Source: Scytalidium lignicola (Eukaryota; Ascomycota; Leotiomycetes). Taken from it: 64,000 nt of DNA. The position numbers were made by a program, and so were the translations under genes. Location: positions 62,001-126,000 of the forward strand of contig NCSJ02000033.1 in assembly GCA_002812745.2 (NCBI GenBank), given 5' to 3'. Shown here piece by piece: positions 10,095 through 20,579 of this stretch (position 1 is its first letter; every line of letters starts with the position of its first letter). Under the pieces are notes generated by a model. It did not search any database, had not been told where the DNA came from, and saw only the letters and a list, made by a program, of their open reading frames with translations.

Positions 10095-11437
10095 AGTATA
10101 CGGTAAATAGGCTTCTGACTACAGTTCACCATCATGACAGACATATTCCAGAAGCCCACCTCCCAGCCAGACAGGGGTGTAGGCGAAGTGCGGTCCCAAG
10201 GAAGGACCAGGTCATCCCACCAGATGCGAAAGGTAATGAATACAGCATAGCCCAGATGGTCAACCTCCTCCTACAGATAATAGCAGTGGTGGTATTTCGT
10301 CGCAGAGAAGTAATCACCACATGCGCCAACCTTTCTTGTCTCAAGTGCGCATTGAACAATGGCGTCATAAACATCCGGAGATGAGGAATGGAAAGGTGCA
10401 GCACTTATTTTCAATAATAAAAAAACCTTCACGTAATAATGGAAACGAAATAGTGATTGTTGGTGTCAATGGTGGACGAGGACAACAGTTGAAACATACG
10501 ACGGATGTGGTATCGCTTCGTTCCAAGGGAAAAGTTTGGGTTGCCGCTCTAAGCCCGTTATCCCCGTGCTCCTCAGCCATTCCGTTGCCTTACAATACCC
10601 CTGTATATAACTCTGCCCTGAGATGCTCAAGCGACCTATGGCTTGACAATCCCATACGCTCATAATACGGTAATATCCTCCACCCTAGATGTGTCCCACC
10701 CCGGAAAGGATTGCAAAGATGATAATTCATTCGCCGCTCCAGACAATTGTTGTCCACCAGAGGCACGCAGGTGGAGAAGGGTTCCAATAAGAGTTTGCCC
10801 ACCTTTTACTTTTGCTCTCGTCTCACATACTGCACGGGTGACGCTCGTGGTGATGGGCTATGCAGCGCAGCAATAGCAATGTTGGAACAGCCTGAAAAAC
10901 ATTGCTTTTCGACAGTCTTAATGCGGCGAGCTATACGGTCCGCCGTGACAGGTGGCGGCAGTGCGGAAGTGAAGAAACTCTGCAGGAGATGAGGTCAGCA
11001 ATCCTCATCCTGCACGTTCGGTCGGATTTCAATGTATATAAGCTATCACCCTTACCTGGATATCAACCCTTATTTTGTGGGTGGGTGAAGCGCCACCATC
11101 GCCCGCTTTGCTAGTCCTAATAACCGTGGGGAGTGCGTAGTTTCCAGGTCGCAAGTATTATTCCTGGTCCGATCATGCCAGTAGGTTGTGGGTGAGTTAC
11201 AGGTGGCCCAGTCACAGGCTTCCTGGAAACCCAATATTTTTATAAACAGTCACTATTCCCCCTCTCTTTCTTTTGTGAAATACAAATGTCATAGAAGTCT
11301 CGACAACTTCATACTTCATCTCTGAGAGGCAATGATAGTAAAGAAGTCAGCCTTCTTCTAATAAAAAAATCCTTCTACTTTCTCACATCCCTATTCAGCC
11401 ACAAGTATCTTTACTTCCAAGGCATCTTCGCTGCAAA
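10095..11437. other. Gene-free stretch
   Basis: Several overlapping open frames of 65-114 codons exist on both strands, but none has family resemblance, splice support or a good start context. I see no repeat of note. Its end contains the probable promoter of the serine-rich ORF that starts at 11438, with a CT-rich tract near 11260-11400. Confidence 0.4.
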
Positions 11438-11808
11438 ATGTATGATCTTCGGATTGAGTAGGTCTAGTCCATTCTAACAAACATGATACTAACAAGGCCT
11501 GCATCAGGCCTAAAAGACATACTTCTCTCTCCTCTGACTCTTCCTTCTCTTGGTACCAAAGCTCTGGTTATCTTAGCTCAGCATCGAGTCAAACCTCCTT
11601 TGTCTCCTCTGCCTCCATCGCCGTCGCCACAACAACAACAACAACAACCACCACCACTACCACTACCACTTCCTCCTCCTCATCATCATCATCAGCTAGC
11701 TTTTCATCCGAAAGCACTAATTCAAACATGTCCCAAGAAGAGGCACTTAGAGAAATCGGTTCTTGGACAGATGGAATTCACTATTCAAGCCACGATTGGA
11801 CCTTGTAA
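11438..11808 (+). pseudogene. Serine-rich small protein, family member 2 (frame broken or mis-sequenced)
   Basis: In the frame ending at TAA 11806-11808 the sequence encodes a Ser/Thr-rich body with a run of Thr from an ACA/ACC repeat, then NMSQEEALREIGSWTDG and HYSSHDWTL. This is the C-terminal motif of the genes at 3986 and 15975. A probable exon 1 (ATG 11438, MYDLRIE, ending phase 2 at 11457) and a very short intron (11458-11496) do not join to that frame. They lead instead into a proline-rich frame ending at 11815. One extra A in the aaaa run at 11512-11515 would restore the family frame. Either the copy is a pseudogene or the run length is wrong. Confidence 0.45.
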
Positions 11809-12189
11809 CATCTAGATTGACTGTCTCCATCCAGTCTAGTGTTAGAATCCTTACTCTCGTCGAGTTCATTGAAACGCGGGAATATGGTGCAAAATGAGGA
11901 GTTATGAAAACGATAAAATGACTATGGCTTTTGTAACTTGGAAAAATTACGGTTTGACGGTTTGGCGATTTGGAATGGTTATGCTTTGGTTAGCTTGGAG
12001 AACTAGGTGTTGTATCCATTTATCGCACGCTTCAATTGTGGGATCTAGATCTTGGTCGGCCGGTCCAGGAAATACACCTTCCTCACGGCAAGGAATCAGA
12101 CGCTGTCTGCAGCGTTATGTACCATGCTGCGACTGGAATTATAGTCGTTGGACAACCTACTCGCAATTCAATTTACTTTCTTCAAAAAC

Positions 12190-12268
12190 TTAATAATGAA
12201 CAATGGCAAGCTCTGATTACACTTCATCGAACGTTACTTCACGAACACCACGACTTCTTCCTAGCCTC
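12190..12268 (+). repeat. Direct repeat copy A (about 79 bp)
   Basis: Nearly identical to 12418-12498, 230 bp downstream, with a handful of differences. Both encode the start of the Est1-type segment (NNEQWQ, then LITLHRTLLHEHHDFFLAS). Copy A follows the WD40-like fragment and then diverges. Confidence 0.85.
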
Positions 12269-12417
12269 CACTCCTTTTAGACCTACAGTAATTTCGCCAC
12301 AGATGTCAATTTCATTAAAGGGATATATGCTGGGTTAGTCATGGTCGAAGCTGAGTGTATTGAAGTTGACGGAAAACAAGCAGCCTTGTCGAAGCCCGAC
12401 CATAGGACCCAACCAAA

Positions 12418-12498
12418 ACTCAATAACGAACAATGGCAACCTCTGATTACACTTCATCGAACGTTACTTCACGAACACCACGACTTCTTCCTAGCCTC
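12418..12498 (+). repeat. Direct repeat copy B (about 79 bp)
   Basis: Second copy of the segment at 12190-12268. This copy continues into the rest of the Est1-type domain relic. Confidence 0.85.
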
Positions 12499-13013
12499 GC
12501 AACACCCATCTTCATCACTAGCACTGCGTGGACTTGCTTCAAAGTATGCTATGCCTGCTAGGATGTAGAGACATGGTATTCATTCCTTCTTAGAGCTCCT
12601 GAGACCTTGACTCCCGGAGTCCTTGGATCATATACTCTTTTTTATATACCTTACACATTCTATGATGGCATTATTATATGAGACAGTTCCAGCATTCGAA
12701 GATACTTGGATTGAATGTTTAGGGGATCTTGGTCGTTACAGGATGGCAATTGAAGACGAAGATATCCGCGATAGGGAAGTTTGGACTAGGGTAGCACCAT
12801 TATCAGAGGAGCATTATATTTATATGGCTATCATTTGAGTTTTTGAAGAGTTTATTAAAAGATGTGAGAGAACGGCTTTATGAACTTGCTTTGTCCTAGA
12901 ATGTAAAAGGTAGCTGCATTCAATCTAATCCCGTTATTTTTAGGAATAAGTTTTAATTATGAATCAGCCTGAATAATAGGTACCACTTTGCCTTTCTTTG
13001 CTCAGGTATGTGT

Positions 13014-13150
13014 GGGTTAACTTGATTTGGCTGATTGGAGCGGGCTAACCTGATTTGGCCTATTGGAGCGGGCTAGCTTGATTTGGCCTATTGGAGCGGG
13101 CTAGCTTGATTTGGCCTATTGGAGCGGGCTAACTTGATTTGGATGATTGA
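13014..13150. repeat. 28-bp minisatellite, about 4.5 copies
   Basis: Units of 28 bp built on attggagcgggcta followed by cttgatttggcct repeat head to tail, with starts at 13034, 13062, 13090 and 13118. Copies differ at one or two bases (ctaacc, ctagct, ctaact). The outer half-units are more diverged. Confidence 0.85.
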
Positions 13151-13356
13151 AATGGACAGAGATGGTCAGCCGTCGCCAATGAGTTGGCATGCGGGCGGCA
13201 GCGGGCAGCTATTGGTCAGAGAGGAGTGCCGCTGAAGGGCCTCTTTCTCCCGACACCGAGGGCCTAGTACTTGTCATGCTGTACGTAAGTACTGTAATTT
13301 ACAACATGGCCTAGCAAGACCCGACCGATCCACATCACGCCACGGCCCGCTGGATA

Positions 13357-13384
13357 CAGGCACAAGGACCAGACCTTGTGCCTG
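13357..13384. repeat. Perfect hairpin, 11-bp arms
   Basis: The arm caggcacaagg (13357-13367) is perfectly complementary to ccttgtgcctg (13374-13384), with a six-base loop. No transcription unit is seen around it. Confidence 0.75.
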
Positions 13385-14610
13385 GGTCGTACAGTGCTGT
13401 ATTGTACACTACTGCTAGAGTACTGTATCATAGCCTAGATCCTTTCCCCTCACCCATCGGGCGTCGAGGTCACCGTGAGCTGGTTCTTCTCAGTGAATAG
13501 CGGGAGCTTACGTAGTCTCTAATTTCAGACAACAAAAAGAGCACGGGGTTTTAGGCGGTCGTAGCTTTAAATGTAGGGTGTTTTATTATTAGCGTATGCA
13601 TATGGAGCCAATCAACTACTCCATAACCTTCAGCCCTAGTTCCCTCGCAGAGGACCCTAGTCATCCCGTCCCCTGCTAGCACCGTGGCTGCCCTGGGAAC
13701 ACAGTCTGGATGGCCTCTTCTAGTACGTCCCGTACGGAGGAAATTATCCGTGCGGTAGAAATCCATCGCAAGCTGGGTGGCCATAATGGACACCGGATGG
13801 AGATGCACATTTGACCTTAATCATTCCCCATTAGCGGGGGGTTTATTCCCGGAGCCGTAGATTAGCATCCTACAGATTAGTGGCTCTGAGGCCACCACCA
13901 ACTGCCATCGTCTGACAAGGCCGCCGGCGCTGCCTCACACTAACTAGTCCTTCTGGAATCCTTCCTAATCGCGGGCCTGTTTAGATCAAACGATCAACGT
14001 TGGCGCACATGGTCCCAGCTCTGAATCATCCTTTGATAGGGCCGAGATGAATTGCATATTTAGAGGCAGGAGTCCCCTAGCACTGAGCACGGCCCTGTTT
14101 CGAGAGACGGTTCGCCTCACCCAGGGTAGTGAGGATCTATANTTTTTTACTGCCCATGGCTCGCCCTACAAACTACTACCACCCCTGTCGCCCTTGGAAG
14201 CAGTTCTCAGCAACGCACCGACCACCGACCCCCGGGGATATTAAAGCAAATCTACCTATAAATATCGGCCCGGTCAGAATCATTGAAGAGCGGGAAACGC
14301 CTTGTTACACGGAAATTTTCATGAAGATCTAGTGTGAAAGTGCCGTGTATGCTTCGCGCCTAGACTAATACCATATTTTGTTTTTTTGCATGCCCGGAAA
14401 AACGCTTGCCAGGCCTCCTTTTNTGCAAGCGCGAGGACCGCTAAGTAATGTTGAATGGCCGCATGTCTTGTCTTTGCCGCTTTAATGTCTCCTACTATCC
14501 CGTTATGCATTTTGATGCAAGTAGGATACAGTGATGTTTTCTGCCTCCTGCAGGACTGATGCCTGCTACAGACTCTGTAGGTGAGAGCAGGATGCACCGT
14601 TGCGGCTGAA

Positions 14611-14760
14611 CTAAAAGTCGCGAAATCTGCAAGCTCCTTGTCAAAAAGGCGTTGTGGTCGAAACTAAAAATCGCGAAATCTGCAGACCCCTTGTCATAAA
14701 AGGCATTGTGGTTGATACTAAAAATCGCGAAATCTGCGGATTCCTTGTTAAGTTTGTCCC
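14611..14760. repeat. 53/54-bp tandem repeat, three copies
   Basis: Copies start at 14611, 14664 and 14718 with ctaaaaatcgcgaaatctgc as the best-conserved part. On the minus strand the copies read KESADFAIFSINHNAF and KGSADFAIFSFDHNAF within an ORF of 93 codons (14495-14776). One spacing is 53 and breaks frame for the third copy, so coding is doubtful. Confidence 0.75.
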
Positions 14761-15974
14761 ATAGGTCATTGAACAAGAAGCAGATTAGACGTTTCTCAGC
14801 TACTGTGGTATTTCAATGGTTTTCCATTTACATGACTCGTTGTAGACTACGTGCGCTTTATGTTGTTGTTGGGAGATCATTACCGTGCTTTAATATTGTA
14901 CAGTAGGAGATGACTTGAACGAGCCGCAAACAGATCATGCCACGCAGGAGTAATTTACCTTGCACTTGCAAAGTTTACTTCATAACTTCCCCCGGGTAAA
15001 CCTACTTGCTAGAACTTAACTTATCTCTTAGCTTACCACCTGCAAACTCCTACCTCGCACTCGTAATTTCTAAGCTTAACTTACAAGTACGTATCTCTAT
15101 TCTATAATAAGCTTTGTGGCAAGTACAGTAAGATACAGTAATCTTATCCGCTGATAATGATGAGACGAAAAAATTATGCATATGAAAATTGACTACGGTA
15201 GTCTTCCCCACACTAGAGTAGTACCGTACAGTAGTACAGCAGTACCCTCAGGCAGATTCAGACTCTGCTTGGATTCCGCGTTCGTCGCACAAGAATTTGA
15301 GGATGGTACTATGATCCATAAGCGCCTCACTTTATCCGGCCCTTTATCCGCGAGTCGTTCCGACCGCAACTTGTCGCTGCCTGTGCTTACAGTACCGTAT
15401 CCTCAGAAGCATGCTATGATTGGTAATTATGTTTTACCCTTCATCATTAAAGATAGAACAGGCAAAGACAATTACTATACAGCTAGAGTAATGATTAAGT
15501 TTATATTTAAACTTTCTATAATGTCAGGCTCGCGTTATTCATATTCATTCTGGTTGGTGCGCTGTTACGCCATGCATACCCTATAGTACACCAAAATTAT
15601 AGTCTGTTTCAGGCCTATAATCTGAGTTTATTATAGCACACTTTAGGCGCTGTGTTCACTCCAACATCCTGACAATTTGATAATAATATTTATTTTAACT
15701 GCCATATTTTGCCACCATTGCAAGCCTGATTATTATTGCCATTTAATTGGTAAAGTTTGACGTTAATTGGGGGAAATTCACGAATAGGTGAATCCCTTTC
15801 AAACTCCTTCCCAACACCCACAGACCCGGAAAAAAATAGAGCCACACCACCCGCCCAGTTAAACCTCCCCATTTTCTAAGCCCAATGAATACCATACCAT
15901 TCTCCGTCTCCTTAAAACTCCTTGCTCTTTTTAAAATCACAAATTGTGTAACCACAAGGTCCCTATTTTAAGAA

Positions 15975-16319
15975 TTACCCCTTATTTTTATCATGTTCCC
16001 ATGCCCAAGCTCCTACTCCCAAGAGTGCGTTGTCTTGGGACATGCGTAAACCGGTTCCAGAAGTTGGAAAGCGAGCCGATGAGGAGGTAGAAGAAGATGA
16101 GGAAGCAGCAGAGGTTTGAGTTGAATTTGAGCCTGCATAACTGTAGCTTTGGCTTTGGCTTTGAGAGGAGGAGTAGGACGACGACGACGATGTGGAATAA
16201 GAGATGTAGCTTTTTGGTCTGAGATATGAATTGTTAATGTAACTGTACCGTATGTGTGAGCGCAATGAGGAATGGGGACTATACTTCTTGCTGCCTTGGT
16301 GCCTGATGGGAAGCGACAT
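15975..16319 (-). CDS. Serine-rich small protein, family member 3 (two exons)
   Basis: Function unknown. The model is complement(15975-16218, 16285-16319), 92 aa. Exon 1 encodes MSLPIRHQGSK plus two bases. The 66-nt intron (donor gtatag, attaac branch, tctcag acceptor) is in the same phase and near the same codon as in the gene at 3986-4327. Exon 2 has a Ser/Tyr/Gln-rich body (SSSSSYSSSQSQSQSYSY) and the family tail MSQDNALLGVGAWAWEHD, ending NKG. The unspliced frame is also open, so splicing is inferred from the family comparison. No signal peptide is seen. It sits alone in a gene-poor tract. Confidence 0.55.
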   Translation of the reverse strand: MSLPIRHQGSKKYSPHSSLRSHIRYSYINNSYLRPKSYISYSTSSSSSYSSSQSQSQSYSYAGSNSTQTSAASSSSSTSSSARFPTSGTGLRMSQDNALLGVGAWAWEHDKNKG

Positions 16320-19308
16320 CGTTGACGAGTTGGATATAAGAAAGTAGAATGGACGAAGAGTATTTTGATAATTGTTCTTATGTGTGAGAGTCNTTTTTTT
16401 GCGCTGATAAAACATCTCTACTATGGGGAGGTGAAGGGAGGAGATGTGAGATTATATACTTGCAAGATTCTGTGGGGGGGTTGTAGGTCCTGGCGTTTAG
16501 GAATTTTTTTTGTATACTCTGTTGGACTGATACCAGATGATGCGGCTTCTGAGGGATAAGGTGGCCGGGGTGCATCGTAAGCGGCTGCGTTAGCAAAGGC
16601 TCCTGTGCACGGTCTCACCACGTACCTTCATTTTTTATTAGACCCCCACAGCCAGGTGCGTCGGGCCAATACCGACGGCGGCCTCTCCCCGGCAGACAGA
16701 ACTATGAATAGACAGGGGTTCACAGCTTTGGAAGATCAAACAGCGTGGCAGCTAAACTAGGTTCTAGAAAGTGGGTTCTAGATTTGACCGTATTGAGCAG
16801 GAAGGAGTGCTGCTTATTGTTTTATCCTAGCATGCATGCAGGCGTTCACGATACTCGATCGTAAGGCTCAAGGGCGTGGCCGAGGTGTTGGGCTCCCGGC
16901 TCGGCTGGCTAGGCTAGTCCAAACAAGGGCACGATTTTTGTTAAAAATCGTGCCTTTGTTTGGACTAGTGTCTTGATCTGCACTCACACATCAGAATAAT
17001 ACTGTAATCTGCTCTTCTGAGACCAGGAAAAATATTAAGTAATTGACACCTCACCTTAAGTTGTTAGTGCGAAAGAGATTTAGCTACTGTAATTACGTCC
17101 GTTCGGTAATTAGAGCTCTGCGAGTTCCTGCCGAGTGGACGTAAAATGCCCCTAGGATTCGCACTCGGAAGTGTCCTTACCGGAACGGTCTAACTGGCTT
17201 CCAAGTATACTCCCGCGATGCGGTGACACGTCAAGCCAGTAATTAAGTTCGAAGATACTGAGGTACACGATGTGTAGGCTGTAGGGATCGGGATCATCCT
17301 CCGCACACGATCCTCGGCTGCTTGGCTGAAGTAGTGGACGAAGCATGCGGGAAGCGGGAGCCCCGTTTGATCGCCGTGGTGCATGCATGAGGACCAGGAT
17401 AACGCAGTAGCGCAGTTAAGGCTGGTCCGATCCGGTCACCGCCTAGCTGCCTTAATGATTCACCCCTGTTCATTCGCAGTCTCCCTTGTCCGTACTCGGA
17501 TATTTAAACACTTTTACTGCTCGTACATGCACGGGCAAAGCTGGTCGCAACTCCCGATTACTCGGCTTGGCACAACACATGATTTGGATTATAAGCCTCC
17601 GCGAACATTAGAGAAGGCCGGATGTTTCGCAAGTGAATAACTGAAGAGCCCAGTTGTGAACTGTGCAGCGTTCATTTAATTCAGGAAGCAGAGCTAAGAT
17701 GCCTCACACGCGTGTTGCTCGTTCCTATCTCATGGGGCCTGGGAGGCCACTTGAGGCCACTTTTAGCGTCGTCGCCTTAAAATGAAAAGTGATGAATTTT
17801 GACGAGTTTAAACGAGCCGGGCCCCATGGGATTACCTCCGCATACATTCCCATGTGTACTGTACTGCAGCGGACTGCTGCAGAGGGCTGCAGAGTAACTA
17901 GGTGGTACAAGGATCTTTGCCCATCCCCCAGTCGACCTGTCCCAGTTAGTTGGTTAATTAGTGCGCCGCTGCTTGCATATCCGCTCACGCACTTAGGCAA
18001 AGAATTCTAGATCAACATGCATGCCTGTGATGTGGCTTGCTTCGGCAAATTTCGAGGTAGCCTGACATGTTTCGATGGCCCTGAAGTGGAACCGCACTCA
18101 CTTCTACAGTACTATACATAGCCACTTTAAGCTTGCACTTGTCTTTCTGTTGCCGGGCTCTCCGCCATTTACCCAAGGTTGTTCGGGGTGCAGCGCACCG
18201 CCCACGGCTCACGGAAGAAGACACGCGGCCACAGCACCGGTAGGTCCAGGGGGAGAATTGAAGGTTGCCCCATCTGCGCTTGTAAGACATACAGAGCTCG
18301 ATTCTTTGATAGACTGCCATGATTACTTGCCCAAGGCGATCGAACGCCGTGCGCAAGGATGCTCAATCGATACAGTACCGCGCCAACAGGTGCCGCTGTA
18401 AATCATAGTGTGATGTGCAGGCATCGGGTGCAGTACTTGTGGTTACCAAATATTCCAGTCTTACCTAGGATGCTCACATTAAGCCCATGTGATCTGTAGC
18501 CACCTCGAGCTTAAGGCCCTATATACTCCTATCAATGTTGCATAACCCCTGTTTTTACTTTGTAGTNAAAAAGTAGGCAAAGATTAAGATGACCCGCTAA
18601 TAGTAATAAAAAGGAAAAGGAAATGAAAAAGGATGCATCCTTTGGATTGGTCTCCTGTACGTAAGTACCTTGGCTTTAGTTCCTACCTAGCCCAGTCTCC
18701 TGAAACTTCATAACGCAAAATCAATTTGAAAGCACTACTTTAAACTAACCACGGTATTTTATTTTATTTATTTTAGATTTTTCTTTAAAACAAAGGTATA
18801 GTTAGATATGTTTACTTATTTAATAATCAATAGCTAATTTAGGTTCTTGAATTATAAGGTTGTTAATTAGCTATATCAATCTGTTTGTTGAGATTAAGGC
18901 CCATAACTAAGCCAAATCTGGGCATTTGTTACGGCAAAATCTCAATGTTCCGGCATCGGTAGACCGGGTGCTTTTGTGGACCAGGAATTATTACACCCTT
19001 GTGGTGTTGCTACCCGTGCAGTAAACTCTAGGGAGGCACGAATATTCTAGATCAATTCTCCGAACGTTCGACGGCCTGGTGAATACGACCAAGGTGAGCA
19101 GTGCGTCCGTTCTGTGATACTTCTTACTTTGCTGTCGCACTTATGATAGAGAAGTCATTGTCACACTTGAAAACAATTTTACACTTCACTGCATAGGATC
19201 ATATCTGACTACTAACTTCACTTCATTTGCTCCGCCAATCTAAGAATTATATTGTCTTCCCTCTATCATCATCATTGCGCCTCCATTACCCAAAAGAAGT
19301 CGTGATGG
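16320..19308. other. Gene-free stretch with a long palindrome
   Basis: No gene supported. Contains the 55-bp palindrome at 16914, scattered TACAGTA motifs and an AT-rich tract at 18740-18880. Ns occur at 16393 and 18567, each beside a T or A run. Open frames of 60-114 codons are mutually overlapping shadows. Confidence 0.45.
16914..16968. repeat. 55-bp near-perfect palindrome
   Basis: The left arm starts ctagtccaaacaagggcacg and runs on into atttttg. The right arm is its reverse complement, ending caaggcacg-type and ggactag, with only a few central or single-base exceptions. It could form a long hairpin in DNA or RNA. It resembles a fold-back element end or a collapsed pair of transposon termini, and no ORF accompanies it. 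Confidence 0.8.
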
Positions 19309-19976
19309 TCATGCATCGTGTCGCGGAAGAGCTGATGGGCCAAATGATTGTGGAAGCAGCTGCATCTTCTAGTTAGTATCCTGCGAAAACTCGAGTGGGG
19401 GGATATAGCATACATCACCAAGCGTCATAACCGCAAATGAACCATCTTTATCAAACATAAAGATAGGAAAGTCAGGCTCGCAGAATTCACGGATACTACG
19501 GGTAGCACTATGGTCAGCTTCCAATTTCGCAGGCATCAGACCGGGAGAGCTCGCACAATTGCCTACACATCCCACAAGGACTCGCAGGAGGAGATATATC
19601 TGTGGCAACTGCCAAAGCTTTGAAGCCTTTATGTCCTTCTGTTACTGCCTTCCCGTATGCGACCCTTTCGGCACATGTGCCTACTGGATACGCCGCATTT
19701 TCCACATTTGCGCCGTCAATGTACTGGCCATCGTTGGTGAGGATCGTGGCGCCTACATGGAACTGTAATTGACCGTCAGTAATGCCATGCGTCGCGACAT
19801 TTGGGACTTTAGATGGCGGTTCATCTACTTACGCGCGAGTATGGACAGTACGCAGTGGCTTTTGCATCGGTGCTGCGTGTTTTAAGGGTGGAGAATTGTT
19901 GTGTTGTGATGTCGTACGTCTTGCAAACCTTGCTCACGGCAGCTTCATCGGTGGAGAGTTGTAGATTATACGACAT
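19309..19976 (-). CDS. Cytidine deaminase
   Basis: Converts cytidine and deoxycytidine to uridine and deoxyuridine in pyrimidine salvage (cytosolic, zinc enzyme). The model is complement(19309-19368, 19414-19495, 19557-19762, 19833-19976), 163 aa, close to the usual size. Exon 2 encodes FHVGATILTNDGQYIDGANV, then the zinc/proton-shuttle motif TCAERVAYGK (Cys78, Glu80) and PCGMCRQ (Cys111, Cys114). A 61-nt intron joins RQ to FIREFCEPDFPIFMFDKDG. The last intron restores the expected LLPQSFGPSAL tail. Its acceptor could be TAG (19369) or AAG three bases later, changing one residue. ATG 19976 gives MSYNLQLSTDEAAV, a normal start for the family. Introns of 70, 61 and 45 nt have GT-AG ends. Confidence 0.9.
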
Positions 19977-20579
19977 CGTGAAGAGGAGAGAAAGAGAGAA
20001 GGGAGGAAAGGAGGGGAAAGGCGAGATATGCTAGATATCTACTCCGTAAACACTAAGGAAACACCAAACTTGCAGTAGCTTGTGTGTAACATTGATAACG
20101 CAATCCATCCGGTCCAAGGAAATTGATAGCGATACATTTTTTAAAATGCTATCGCGATAAATAATACTTTCTGATTATCAAAATTCTAGTTTTACTTTGA
20201 CAGTGTCGATAAGATGATGTCTTTCTGATTGTTAATGTAGAGACTGAAGCTGTATACTCTTATCGGAACTAACCTCGGTCGGGACCGGCCAATGTGACAC
20301 GTGACATAATGAAAACACTTTTTATACCGACTAAAATGTAGAGTATGATAGACAGGTTATTAACTTATATTGTGGCTCTTATTTTGGAAGATTGCTTAGA
20401 TAAAATGGTTGTGTGAGACAGCTTAGTGAGTGTAGGGTGGTAGGCTACACAAGATGAATACGAAGAGATGAATACGAAGGCGGACGGGACTGGTTGAATG
20501 AAAGGCTGTTACGTGCGAGTTTCAAGATTGATGGCTTGTAGAAACTAAACAACCAGTGGCTGTCTTATATAGATGTATT
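19977..20579. other. Intergenic, cytidine deaminase promoter side
   Basis: Holds the promoter of the cytidine deaminase and the 3' flank of the SGNH hydrolase, both on the minus strand. A purine-rich tract of GA repeats lies at 19980-20030 directly upstream of the start. A small inverted repeat (gatagc/gctatc) lies near 20128-20155. No gene. Confidence 0.4.

Larger units (their letters stand above)
11894..12838 (+). pseudogene. Chimeric pseudogene: WD40-like fragment joined to Est1-type domain fragments
   Basis: The first part (about 11930-12180) reads TMAFVTWKNYGLTVWRFG and, in another frame, LWDLDLGRPVQEIHLPHGKE and MYHAATGIIVVGQPTRNSIY, which looks like a WD40 blade of an EDC4-like fungal protein. 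It continues directly into LNNEQWQALITLHRTLLHEH. A second, 230-bp-distant copy of that segment starts a longer Est1-type (DNA/RNA-binding) domain in one frame: ALRGLASKYAMPARM, then stop TAG, GIHSFLELLRP, stop TGA, LPESLDHILFFIY, MMALLYETVPAFEDTWIECL and LGRYRMAIEDEDIRDREVW. The frame is continuous across both stops, so this is a decayed gene. No intact parent is in the window. Family names come from memory and the WD40 part is the less certain. Confidence 0.6.
12839..15974. other. Gene-free stretch with tandem repeats and hairpin
   Basis: No coding region supported on either strand. The stretch holds the 28-bp minisatellite (13014), a perfect small hairpin (13357), the 53/54-bp repeat (14611) and several TACAGTA/TACTGTA motifs (near 13290, 13420, 15126 and 15220). 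Ns at 14142 and 14423 lie in or beside T runs. Confidence 0.45.

Noticed and set aside
10132..10404. 90-codon minus-strand ORF with hydrophobic patches
   Set aside because: No recognisable domain; overlapping frames on the other strand are as long. Looks like chance open frame.
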